A program made the position numbers and the translations under genes. A DNA stretch of 64,000 bases from Rhizomucor pusillus (lineage: Eukaryota; Mucoromycota; Mucoromycetes; Mucorales; Lichtheimiaceae). The stretch covers positions 1 through 64,000 of the forward strand of contig FWWN02000394.1 of the NCBI GenBank assembly GCA_900175165.2. The letters run 5' to 3'. Positions 1 through 11,107 of this stretch are shown piece by piece. Each line of letters opens with the position of its first letter. Position 1 is the first letter of the stretch. The notes under the pieces were generated by a model that searched no databases, had not been told where the DNA came from, and saw nothing but the letters and a program-made list of their open reading frames with translations.

Positions 1-2549
1 CCGAGAGAGCATCACAATACTAGGAGACAACTATGTATATGATCTAGGATAAAATTCTTTGTATGATGTTTAATTATCCAGGTATGGACTATATCGTATT
101 GGGCCATGGCATACGTCGGAAAGCAGATTTCTTGTTTGGGGAATTTATGTGACGAATGAAGCACGCATGGCGGGCGATCGAGATAGACAGAGCAAAGGAA
201 AATCTGCAATATCCATTCCTCTTCGCTATCGTCCAAAATAGAATAAAGGAGTGTCCATTAATCTTTTCCGTCTTCAGGCGCGAATTTGAATTCAAAAAGC
301 CGTACCAAAAATCTGAGATGCCTTTTGTGGTTGCTCAGTCGCTCTCTTTCGTCAACTTCTGCAAAATCGAGTTTGAGAAAAGTTCTTGAAACATATATTT
401 ACATTTTGCGCAAGGTAAGAGCATAGCAGTTCTCTCTCAAGCTGATATTAATTCGCAGTAGATACATCATATGTTAGAGATTCCGGTATTTTTCATGGTA
501 CTACAGTAATTGAATATAAATAAGTAAATGGCAAAACTTTGCATTTGTTATATGCTAAATATTTAGAAAAAATGTGTTACATATTGTATTCCAGGACAAC
601 AAGGGCGTTATCCTGATTTTAGAGAATGCCGTCGTAAGTTTGAAGTTTCAAGCGAAAAGAGGTCGAGGTTGCACTCGGTTGTTCTTGACTGCACGCATTC
701 TATGAGGACATATTTTGCAAAGGACACTTTCAGAAAGGAAAACGATCGATTTTTTTTTGCGAAAGCAGCTGTCTGAACAAGTGATAGTCTTTTCAATTGT
801 CAGAATCCTAAGGAATGCTACGTGCATCTCGACACGGCATGCTGTACAGTTTATTCACGACAATGTATATACAACAGTTGAAGAAAGAGTCTTTGCATGA
901 GAAGAATGGATGAAAAAAGCGCGAATATTATCATTGTTATTCGTCAAAATTTAATTGCTATGGACATGAATTTTCTTTTAAAGTGAATGCACTACTGATT
1001 TCGACTCTGTATTAATGTACATATTACATACAAAAAGTACAAATGGTAGATCGGATCCTGTTCCTTCAGCGATGATTGATTCCAGATGGACTTAGTTACT
1101 TGACAACCAGATAGGCATATGTAACTAGATTCGTTGATGCAACGAAAAAGGGAAAGGGAGGAAAATGGCTCGTTTATTTTCCTTCGACTTTCCAGTTCAC
1201 TGTATGAGAGCATACGCGTTGAAGTACACAAAAATTCGAATTCAAACAGTCAGGGCTATACAAGAGCTGTTACGTCAGAACCGTATTGTAATAAAACTAG
1301 AAAAAGGCACTCATTTACTGATGGCCTGTGATATTTGTAGTTTGTAAACCGAAAGTTATGAAGAGATCCGGCAAGTGAATCTTCAATGTTGTTGCTGTGC
1401 TCGTAGCTCATCTCCCAGCAAGTGCTGCTTGAAAGGACTGCGCAAAAGGGTTCGGCAAGGCACATAAGATGCTCTAGCGTTCCGCATTCTGGAAATATAC
1501 GCGAAAGCACTTCTACTTGTAGGCGCAAATTTTTGACAAAAATCCTGTAATTTAGATTCACAAAGGCACTTCTCAATGCACTGTAGCTAGATTACATTGT
1601 ATTGAGAACTGAACCCTGCGCAATCGATTGTTCCCAGGGGACTCTTTGCAAAAATCAAAGCGCGCAGCAGCACTTTGCATGCCGCGTCCGCTAGTGAAGG
1701 TTTAGGGGATAATCGTCGTCTGCACATACGATTTCCGCTAATACTAGCACAGCATCATTTTTTTCCTTTCCTGACCTATCTCTCCGTCTGTCTGCAATCC
1801 CAGCCCCTAGCTTACTATGCTGACCTTTGACATTTAATATTACGTACACGTCAAGTGGTCTACACTGTTACAGCATGCAGGCTTAGAACAAAGTTTGTCT
1901 AAGTTTTTCTCTAACCTCACTACATAGCGATTCTCTCTATTTCAGCGGGTGTGCCTCTCTTTGCTGCTCGAGGTAAACTTTGGTGTTTAAACTTTGTGCG
2001 GCTGTGTAAAGTTACATAGGCACTGGTCCTCGGGGGGACCCGTAACACATCCGCACCCCTCGGATGCGGAGCCGTGTAGCATCACTCTCAGCAAGCAATC
2101 GTCCGTAACTTTTAGAAGTGCCTGCTGCAGTGCAATTCGTCTCCTAACAAGATAGTTTATTGTCACTGGGTTGCTGCATCTCTGCAGGATGGCCTGTGCT
2201 TTTCCCGAGGTGGAGCTGGCTGGCCGAAAAGCAAACGATCGCGGCGAAAGAATTTCTGTACATCATCGTCTAACATGTACGACAGTTTGCCTGTCTGAGC
2301 GTGGCTCGTGCAGGTTTCGTACCACTGTCGGTGCTTCTACGATGACGCGGATTTGCACCGTGGTTGACACAATAACTTTGCTACGTACGCGTGCATACTG
2401 GAAAGGGAATGCGGAGGGACGAAGATGGTAAATGCTTTGAGGGCTACTATATCTCGATCGTTTCCCTTTTTTTCTTGTCTGATGCTGGCAACGTTTTTAG
2501 GAGTTTTCCTTTCTTTCTCCTTTCTCCGATTTTAAACTTCCAAAACACA
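1..2549. other. Gene-poor AT-rich region
   Basis: No convincing gene was found. Open frames are short and lack family patterns or good splice contexts. A minus-strand frame at 1256-1576 contains a Cys/His pattern (CGTLEHLMC) weakly like the zinc knuckle at the end of fungal non-LTR retroelement polymerases, so part of this DNA may be decayed transposon. A GC-rich spot with two adjacent hairpins lies at 2025-2069. Confidence 0.5.
2025..2069. other. Two adjacent GC-rich hairpins
   Basis: GGTCC (2025-2029) pairs with GGACC (2036-2040). Immediately after, CATCCG (2048-2053) pairs with CGGATG (2061-2066), with an alternative pairing of CCGCA (2051-2055) and TGCGG (2065-2069). They stand out from AT-rich surroundings. 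No known RNA family was recognised and there is no T-run typical of an intrinsic terminator. Confidence 0.35.
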
Positions 2550-2762
2550 ATGGAGATTTTAGGAGCTTGTCTTCTCGATCAAAAGGGTCCGATGTATGAG
2601 CTGCATGATCTGCAAGGTGATGACGAATACACCTTTCAGCACATCTTGAACTGTCCAGACAAACTATCAAATGATTTGACCACGAGGTTTCACATTATCC
2701 CAAGAGGGACTAACAAGAAGAGCCAGCCATCGCATCTGGCACACACTGCATCCGATCGATAG
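2550..2762 (+). CDS. Possible small protein of 70 residues
   Basis: The ATG at 2550 follows a CT-rich leader ending in AAACACA, a good fungal start context. The frame runs 71 codons to TAG with no intron. It begins MEILGACLLDQKGPMYELHD and has no signal peptide, membrane segment or motif that I recognise. A longer upstream in-frame extension starts without an ATG and is hydrophobic, so it is probably leader. It could be a real small gene or a chance frame. Confidence 0.25.
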   Translation: MEILGACLLDQKGPMYELHDLQGDDEYTFQHILNCPDKLSNDLTTRFHIIPRGTNKKSQPSHLAHTASDR

Positions 2763-4295
2763 CGGCTAAATACGGATAATTGTACTATGTACATGGCAGA
2801 TCATTCAAACGGATGCAAGAATTTCGCACCACCGCGGAGAAAGGGACTTATTGCTGGTGCTGATCTGCATACATAATACCCAAGTACATCATTTCCAAAA
2901 TGTTGGAATAATAAAAACATCGGAATTAGGGGCAAATAATCTAAAGACAAAGAGATTTGGCCATGACAAAGGCATTAGGCGTTGTCCACTCTATGGCGAT
3001 TGAGGAAACAAAAAAGATACCGCCTCCACCCTCTCACACGCACATCCCCAGCCCCTGGAAGGCAGAACCTCCTGTCTAAGGAAAATGAGAACGTAAGAAA
3101 AAAAGAGGATGGATGCATCAAGTAGAAAGAATCATATACACAGAAAAGAAATGAATGATACACATCTATTTGAGTGGCTGCTGCGCTGGTTCCACTGAAA
3201 AAGCTCTCTGCAATGCATAACATGCAGAATTCCAAGTTGGCCACTGATATTGCTTTCTACTGACCTCGATTGAATTTTTTCTACGTCTAAAAATCTACAA
3301 TACTATCTCTCTCCCGGTTGCCTTTTCGATATACACGCCCTTGGCGAACTCTGGACCGGAAATCCCGAGGTTTGAAAGGGCGGTTGATTTTTCTCCATGT
3401 GACGATGATCAGGGAAAAGCATCAAGTCGTGCAACCATATGGTTGAGAAAAAAGGAAATACATGTCAACCAAAGTGGAACGTTATACCACATACAGACAA
3501 GACGGCACCGCACGGAGGGCTTATATGCGATCGAGTAGAGGGCCGTTGCCAAACTCCCACCCCAGCTGACGATCATGACTCGATTTGGAATGCAGCATGG
3601 TGCACTGAGGTGTGAGGACCGCATATAGTCTTCCAATAAGCTTTTTCTGATGTATAACACATTGCTGCCAGCTGCTGCATCACCATCATGACGGCAAAGA
3701 TCACTGTATACTATTTATGCTCCGATCATCTTGGCCTCCATCCTCCCATCAGTTTAGCTAAATTCTAGCTCTATGCTAAAAGGAAAGGCGCTTTATAGAA
3801 GTAAAAAGAGAGAGAAATAATAGCATGTAGTGAGTGTTATGCTTGGAGGTTTGATATGCACAGACATTGATGCATATATGCTCGTTTATTATTGAATGCG
3901 TCAGCAGATTACATGGATCTCGGCAGATGGGGATGGAAAAGGAAACCTTGGCTTGCTCGCTTCCCAGCTCTCTTTGTTTCGATAAATCAGTCGCTTGTCA
4001 AGCAAAGCGCAAGCATACACATGTCTACAAACCATAACCCCTTTCAGATTTGTGACAGGATTAGGAAAAAAAGAACTTGTTGTATCTTTGGAAAGCGCAA
4101 AAGGCCCACCGTGCACCCGTAATTGGACATGATACGTCTGATCCGTAGGCAAGGAAAAAACCTAAATTGCAGATGTCGATAGGAAGCTCGGATCGCCAGC
4201 CAATTAGTATCGAATATAGTAAATCTAATGGTAAATACCTTTATGTCTGGCGTGCTGTGCGATGGTCCCCCTTTCCTCTTCCGCTGGCTGCTTCC
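2763..4295. other. Intergenic region without a recognised gene
   Basis: Only short overlapping frames on both strands. None carries a family motif or a plausible exon chain. The right end leads into the promoter of the bHLH gene. Confidence 0.5.
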
Positions 4296-4303
4296 TATAA
4301 ATA
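4296..4303 (+). promoter_or_regulatory. TATA box of the bHLH gene
   Basis: TATAAATA lies 171 bp before the ATG at 4474. Between them is a strongly T/C-rich leader, as is common in highly transcribed fungal genes. Confidence 0.5.
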
Positions 4304-4473
4304 TACGCTCGAGCGTTCTTTTTTACCCGCATCGAGAGACTTTATTTTTCTCCCTCGATTGTTAGAATATAAGCCCAAGGAAATTTTCTTACTTCCCTTT
4401 TTTGCCTTTTTCTTTTATTTTCCTTTTTTTCTTTCTTTTCGCACTGCTTTTCTCGCTTACACCCTAACTTTCC

Positions 4474-6005
4474 ATGCCCTCTGACAAGTTCAAGACCTCT
4501 TCTTCAGGCCGGTCAGCAAGGAACGCTGCAAACAACTTTCTACACACCTTTTCTGGTATGCCACCTTACCCTTATGGTATGTTGAAACTCTGTTGAGTAT
4601 AGCAAAGCATCTTTTTAACGAGCTACCAGGTAATATCTTTTCTTCAAACAATATGAATGCGTCCCTTGATGAAAGGTAACTTTATTTGACAAGAAAAGTA
4701 AATGCAAAGTTTGGGCGAGAAATAAACCCTGAACAATCTTGGGATTTAGCAGTCTGTCAGATCAAGCGCATCACGACAAGAGATCCGCACACAACGCTCT
4801 TGAACGACAGCGCCGCGAAAACCTCAACTCAAAGTTTCAGCAACTCGCACATGCCCTCCCTTCCTTACAGTCTGTGCGACGCCCAAGCAAATCTGTTATT
4901 GTTGCAAAGTCGCTCGAATTTGGCAAGTATCTTCATCAGACATGATAATCTTACATACCATTATTAATTCTTATTTAACAGTGTCTAATTCCCCCTCGAG
5001 GGAAACCACATTTCAGAACCAAATTGAGCAGCTGCGGCGGGAGAACGAGCGATTGAGAAACCAGGTTCAACGTTCTAAGCTGCATCTGAAAGGAAACAAT
5101 GCATCTACTTCCTCGTTTAGGGAACGAACTGCATCAGTGGCTGCACCTGCCTTGACCGAATCTAGCGCAAACACCGTCAGCTCCTCCGCAGAACAGGACT
5201 CGTCTCCCCCGATTGCAGACTCCTCGTCTTCACCTAGCAAGCGCATGTCACGCCTATCCATGTCCTCGTCTAGCACCGATTCGAGCAGCCGGAAACGCCA
5301 CAAGCAGCCAAAACGAGTGCCCAGCAGCACCAGCAGTCTGCAAACAGACGACAGGCGATCCTCAGTCGATTCCCGCTTCCGGTCTGCAACTGCTATTGGG
5401 CCTGCTCCACCGTTGGATCACAATAATGAAGTGCTCTACTCGCACATGACGATGCAACCTGCAGATTTTCTGAACGATGCCACGAGTCCAGGCAACCACA
5501 TCGGAGGCCTAGCAGCAACAACAGCAAATATACCTATGGATCCTAGATTACTCCAAGGACCGGATATGATGCTATTCTCCCCTCCAACCCCGGCACCGCA
5601 GCAACCTGAGGTGCCTTATAGCAATGCGCCCCAGATGCTGAATGTCGCTGCCATGCACTCGCAGCACCATCCCCAGCAACAGCAGATCTTGCCTGGTGCG
5701 TTCTTGACTCCTCAGCAAGCCTCGATGATTGGCGATTTTTTATCCTTTATGGACGCAAGATACCCTCAACTATACCCGGCTTCTTTCATGCCTGTGTCGT
5801 TCCAGCAGACAGCTGCTAGCTCAAGCACAACTGCATCCAGCACTTCTGGAACTTCTGTTGGTACCTTCCCCCAACCTTACATTCAAACCAACTCGAATGA
5901 AGGTACGTCCTCCTCCACCCATGCTTGGCCTTCCTTCTCTCCGGCAGTCTGTTAAACAAGCTTTATTTTTGGGGCACCCCAGGGTACCACCCGTCTTTTC
6001 CTTAA
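4474..6005 (+). CDS. bHLH-leucine zipper transcription factor (Max/Myc-like)
   Basis: Predicted nuclear DNA-binding regulator, 395 aa, exons 4474-4555, 4761-4922, 4982-5902, 5983-6005. The basic region (HNALERQRREN, about residues 37-47) has the His, Glu and Arg positions that contact E-box DNA (CANNTG). Helix 2 (SKSVIVAKSLEFV) runs without a gap into a heptad zipper (NQIEQLRRENERLRNQV), as in Max. The remaining 280 residues are low-complexity, rich in Ser, Gln and Pro, likely for activation or partner binding. Intron 2 must be GC-AG: only the GC donor at 4923 gives an ungapped helix2-zipper junction. Intron 1 (205 nt) is unusually long. The start at 4474 is the first ATG in the CT-rich leader. 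The last exon adds seven residues; skipping that splice ends the protein at 5955 instead. The family is clear but target genes are unknown. Confidence 0.85.
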
Positions 6006-6814
6006 GCAAGGTCGTGGAAGAAGGGGATACCAAATGTACTACGCGTTATTCTCAACTTTTTCTTCTTTTTCTTAAACTATACTCTATTTCCTCATTACTC
6101 GCATGTCCCTGCAATTCCCCCTTTACTCTTTTGTTGTATGCGCACCCTTCTTGTCTCTCTATGCTTGTAAACTTGCCCTTTGCTCTTTTTTATCTGTCTC
6201 TATTTCACTGATGTACTGAACGTGATATCTTTCCACTTGATTCTTCTTCTTCATTTTCTAGTTTTGTACATAGAAGAACAAAAAACTTCTTGTAAGCTTT
6301 ACCTTTTTCTCGTTCTTATGTTCCTCTAAAAATCGGCCAAAAAGAATAAACGACTTCCCAAGTCACATGGGGGATTTGCTGTAATTATATCTTCGCGCGA
6401 AACTGGCTCATTGTTTCACACAGAAAAAATCATAATACAGGATCGTCACCCCTTTCCAGGCCCATCTTGTTTCTGCCGTTTGTGCGAGAATGTGCATTAA
6501 GGGGGTTTTCCTTATGCTTTCGGTGTTGGCCTAGATTCTTCTTTTCGAACAATGGTGCTGTGCAACAGATGATTGCTGTCTCCTTTTTCTTACAACCATC
6601 CCTTCTGTCGCAAGGGTAGTTTCTCTTTCCCGCGTCTCTCTAGCGAGCACTTTACACAATGCATCCGTGTTGGGCTTCAACCTCCGCCGCAGGCAAAGCA
6701 GCCTGCCTTGTGCCACGTTGACCTTCGCAAGAGGTGCGACCTAAAAATCTCCAGACGGCTTCCAAATACGAATATGCAATAACGTGGTGTGCTTTTCTTC
6801 GTCACTAATCTACA
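6006..6814. other. 3' leader of the bHLH gene and ERO1 upstream region
   Basis: T-rich 3' UTR-like sequence with an AATAAA signal near 6345, followed by upstream DNA of ERO1. No additional gene was found. Confidence 0.5.
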
Positions 6815-9068
6815 ATGTTGAAGCAAGGCACCAGTTTCACGTATAAACTCCTCCTATTCCTGCTACTTGCATATCAAGTTTTGGCCGGCGACAACGCCGC
6901 GCTGCGATCGCCGCTTGCAGATCCCAGACCGATCGACTTTGTCGAAAACGTCCTACAGTCGTCAGAATCTCAGGACTATTGCAATGTAAAGTAATAGCTG
7001 TCAAGACGATGACAGCAGTCGATAAAAGATATTGGCTTAATTGGCTGCTAACTCGTCAATCGATAATTTTTAGCCGGCGGGACAGATCCAAGATACTTGT
7101 TGCGACTATGCTAGTGTCGAGAATATTCAACGTCAAGTATTCGAACAGCTTCAGGCGCTTGTGAGGACAAAGTTCTTTCGATATTATAAGGTGATTTTCT
7201 TTTTTCCTTTTTCGTTCGGGCAATTTTCTGTCAATGCTAATTTTAAACCTCAAAATAGCTAAATCTATGGCGAGAGTGTCCGTTTTGGAACGACGATGGG
7301 CTGTGTATGAACCGAGATTGTTCGGTCGCAACAACAGATGAAGTAAGGAAAAGAATATGTTCAAGTGCATGGTATAGAAGTTAACCAGACGATAGTCTGC
7401 CATACCAGAGGAATGGCGTCAACAGGCATTGAGCGCAGTGCAGATGTCACCGAGAGGATCAGTGAGTGCAAAGAAAAAAAAAGTAAAATGCTGTAATTAA
7501 CGCACTGTATTTAGCTTTTCCAACCATTTGAGGTCTGTCAGTATAAGGATCAAGACTTTTGCATGATCGACGATGAAAACGATGCCGGTAAATTCTCTTG
7601 CAATTGATGCCAGACTTTGCGGCTGCTGACATGTTTTTCAAAGATGGCGTATACGTTGATTTGATAGAGAATCCTGAACGATTTACAGGATACGCCGGTG
7701 AATCAGCGGCACGAGTGTGGAAATCAATTTACGAGGAGAACTGCTTCAACATAGTACACAAGATGACGGATGGTTGCGAAACATGCAATAATATCCTTAA
7801 CACCGGTCCTGCTGATCAGATTGGTCTTGCTACCAGCAACAACCCTCTGAAGATGGCGGAATCTGTCGCCGAGGTCGAACGAAAGTTTGCGCACGTCCCA
7901 GAAGACCGTGATAAGCTGGATGCACTGCTGAATGATCTTGCAGAAGATCCTGACGGTGATGGAGAAGAAGTCTGCCTTGAAAAGCGTGTCTATTATCGCC
8001 TGATCTCAGGTAACATGAATTTAATATCTTATTTTCGACAATCACCTGATTTATTTTGACCAGGCTTGCATTCGTCTATTTCCATCCATATTTGTGATGA
8101 ATACTTTAACCAGACGACGGGAGAATGGGTAAGCGTTGATATATACAAAAGCCTGGAAATTTGCAAATTGCTTATAAAAAACATTTGTAGGGTCCTAATC
8201 TCGATTGCTTCGTCACACGTATTGGTGCACACCCGGAGAGATTACAGAACATATACTTTACTTACGCGGTGGTGATGCGCGCCGTTACTAAACTGTCAGG
8301 CTATCTAGAGGGCTACAATTTCTGCACAGGTGACCCCGCGGAAGACCAAGTTGTAAAGGATGGAGTACACAGCCTTATCGAGACGGCAAGGACATGCCCT
8401 GTCACTTTTGACGAAAGCACCATGTTCCAAGGAGAGGACGCCAAGGTATGTATACATATCAGATAATCAAATGGCGCCGATAAACCATATTTACTCTACA
8501 TTTCGTCTACAGAGCCTAAAGATTGAGTTCCGCGACCATTTCCGAAATGTTTCTCGGATTATGGATTGTGTGGGATGCGAAAAATGCAGATTGTGGGGCA
8601 AAATCCAGACAGCCGGCCTCGGCACAGCTCTCAAAGTCCTATTTTCCTACGAAGACCGCAGTCTAAAGTACGTGGCGAACCAATACTGTTATCCTTCAAA
8701 TTAGGATTGTATCTAATCAGGACACGTAGCCCCAAGAGAAACCCGAACCTTTTGCAGCGTTCAGAGATCGTTGCCTTATTTAATACATTTAACAGACTGT
8801 CCGAAAGTCTGCAGGCAATTCAACGATTCAGACAAATGTATCATGAACGATTGAATTCCGACAATATGGTAAGCATAAACTTATCATTTTCCATTTTTGT
8901 TTATCTGACGTGGTTAAGTTATCATCTTCCAACAATTATACGACGAACTTGCTGGAAAATGCTACTGGCTTATTTGCCGCACTCTTTACTCGAATCATGG
9001 CTCAACTAGACTATTGGAATATACCTATCCCCACATACATTCGCTCTGTTATCCCAAAGAACATGTAA
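6815..9068 (+). CDS. ERO1: Endoplasmic reticulum oxidoreductin ERO1
   Basis: FAD-dependent thiol oxidase of the ER lumen that reoxidises protein disulfide isomerase and passes electrons to O2. 544 aa in 11 exons: 6815-6985, 7074-7190, 7259-7342, 7411-7461, 7515-7587, 7644-8009, 8064-8128, 8191-8445, 8513-8667, 8721-8868, 8919-9068. A hydrophobic signal peptide opens the protein ([13 protein letters not shown]). The outer shuttle pair is the C-x4-C in GLCMNRDC, and the inner catalytic pair lies in CVGCEKC. Family motifs [22 protein letters not shown] and [18 protein letters not shown] (flavin-binding region) are intact, and length is normal. All introns are GT-AG and close in phase. There is no ER retention signal at the C-terminus (ends IPKNM), so retention would depend on partners. 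The stop lies 32 bp from the stop of the opposing HEMW gene. Confidence 0.97.
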
Positions 9069-9100
9069 CATAGATAGATTTTGCATTAAATTCATGATCA

Positions 9101-11107
9101 TCAACGGAATATATTTGGTAAAATAGAGTCCATTCGAGCAAGGCCTGCCTCAGTGGGACGCAATCCACCGGGTCCTTGGAGTTCACCTCGCAACTGCTGC
9201 GGTGTATATCTGTGACTATCCGGCCAGTCACCTTCATGTAATAACAAGAAGCCAGAATTGATATAGTTGTCGACAGTTTCGGTATCGAGTAAGTCCATCA
9301 AATTTTGACCAGTGAGCTTTTTGAACCTCGACTGTGGAATGCCCATCCGTGTCCGCAACCCAAACACAATTAATTCCTATTATATATTAGCAAATCGCTG
9401 TATGTAACGGAGAAACCTCACGAGTTTACCTCACGCATCTCTCGAGGCGGTATAGGTATCCACTTTCGGATACCTTCGCCTTCTTGCTCACACAGTGCCA
9501 TATATTTTTCTGGATGGAACTCCTGGAGACGAATAAGTTGAATATATGTACCAGGATATTGCACGTCAACATCTACATACCCCAAAAGTTCGTATCCGTT
9601 CCAGGGTATTGAGATTTGTTAAACGACCGTGTGCACCCGGTCCAATTCCCAAATAATCCATGCCTTGCCAGTACGAAAAGTTGTGCCTGCTTATAGCTGT
9701 ATTCTTCCGCGCATAGTTGGATACTTCATAGTGGGCAAAGCCGTACTGTTCGGCCATTTGAATTGTCAGGTCATACATATCCGCAGCTTCGTCGAGAGAC
9801 GGCAGCGGTGGTATCAATTTTCTGCTTTTCCAAAGTCTGTCATGGTAACGCAAGTTAACTTCGTAAAGAGTATATTTGCTAACCCCAAAACCTACGGAGT
9901 GCCACGTTCCATCGTGAGCTGGTATATTGAAAGATGATCACCAGCCAGGTATTTCAGAGTATGCTGCAAAATTTATACGTTAACACTGTTGATCCGGATA
10001 ATAAAAGATTACATATCTTATACGCTACCTCTAGTTCTCGTTTCCAATCAGAAATTGTTTGTCCTGGTCTCGCAAAGATAAGATCAAATGTAAAGTTGTC
10101 AAACAATCTTTTCGCTTCTTCAATGTTGGCCACAGCTTCCTTCCCGGTGTGATCACGTCCTAGTATTTCAATTGGATATAGATAGAAGAGGCGTTTAAAG
10201 AGCTGGTAATTTACCCATAAGCTTTAAATCCGTATCATTGAATGATTGAACGCCTAAAGACAGTCGGTTGATGCCAGCTTGTTTGAAATCTCGCAGACGA
10301 GATGCCTCAGAAGACTGCAAGGTATTTAGTCCAGTCTGCCTTTTGTGGTAGAATGTGACTATGTGCGTACCGTCGGATTTGCCTAGCAGCATTAAACTCG
10401 AGTTGGTAAGAAGTATGCAACTTCCGAGATTCATTCAACCTTACCTCTAAAGTTACTTCAACGTCGCTTGATACGTTAAGCGCTGTTAATATACGCTCTA
10501 CCGTTGAAGGCTAAAAAATGCAATTTAAATGCTCAGGAGCAGTTGCTTGCTTGAATAATTTTCCTTACATTCGCCAGACCTTTTTGATTGTTGTTAGCAT
10601 ATGCAACTTTAGAATTATTTAAACGTTCAAACCCACTAGGTGTGCCGCCTCCGAAATAAACAGATGTAATCTTTCTTTGTTTGAGTCCAAAATGCGAGAG
10701 ATTTAAATAATAGTCGATCTCTTTCAACAATGCCTGCATGCATATGCAAGGAGCATGATATTAGGAAACTTTCGGATGAATGATTGACCTGTTTTTTACT
10801 TTGCCTTTGACAAACGCTCCACGGGTGGATTAGATGGATTGACATATTTGTTAAAGTTGCAATACGTGCATTTGCTAAGATGGCTCGTATGAGATAATGT
10901 GCAACAATGCGACTGAAAGATATGTTAGCACCACCTTTCACAGTATGGCCAATGCAAATATACGGCAAAAGGTTGCTGGCCCGCTGCCGTTACTCCTGCT
11001 GCATTGTTGTTCCATCGCAGCAACGATCTAGTTGACCATTGATTCCCTGAACATGATCCGGGTCTGCTGCGACAAAAGTTGGCAGCGATCGTCTTTCCGA
11101 TCAACAT
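9101..11107 (-). CDS. RSAD1: HEMW/RSAD1-type radical SAM protein (mitochondrial heme chaperone)
   Basis: Member of the coproporphyrinogen-oxidase-like radical SAM family (HemW/RSAD1), thought to bind heme and deliver it rather than oxidise coproporphyrinogen. 445 aa in 12 exons, 5' to 3': 11107-10935, 10874-10805, 10733-10637, 10579-10569, 10510-10445, 10382-10371, 10314-10215, 10159-10029, 9963-9896, 9821-9581, 9522-9430, 9376-9101. The N-terminal ~45 residues are Arg/Ser-rich like a mitochondrial presequence. The iron-sulfur motif C-x3-C-x2-C (CESKCTYC) is formed across intron 1. Then follow YFGGGTPSLA, TLEANP, GVQSFND, HNFSYW (heme-linked HNxxYW) and GIGPGAHG. Two internal exons are only 11 nt (encoding SLAN) and 12 nt (ANPT), both inside conserved motifs. 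Intron 2 needs a GC donor (10804). The product is not the anaerobic oxidase HemN by its HNxxYW motif and length. Confidence 0.92.
10371..10382 (-). other. 12-nt micro-exon of the HEMW gene
   Basis: Four codons, Ala-Asn-Pro-Thr, between introns of 62 and 56 nt. It completes the family motif LEANPT. Skipping would keep the frame but delete this motif. Confidence 0.8.
10569..10579 (-). other. 11-nt micro-exon of the HEMW gene
   Basis: Flanked by GT-AG introns of 57 and 58 nt. It supplies two bases of a Ser codon and the codons Leu-Ala-Asn, completing the conserved GGGTPSLA motif. Skipping it would shift the frame. Confidence 0.8.

Noticed and set aside
9879..9895. A 17-nt intron in HEMW (GTAGGTTTTGGGGTTAG) joining TP to KYTLYEV
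   Set aside because: Too short to be spliced. A normal 74-nt intron (9895-9822) keeps the frame and gives RGTPKLIPPLPS, which suits the family spacing.
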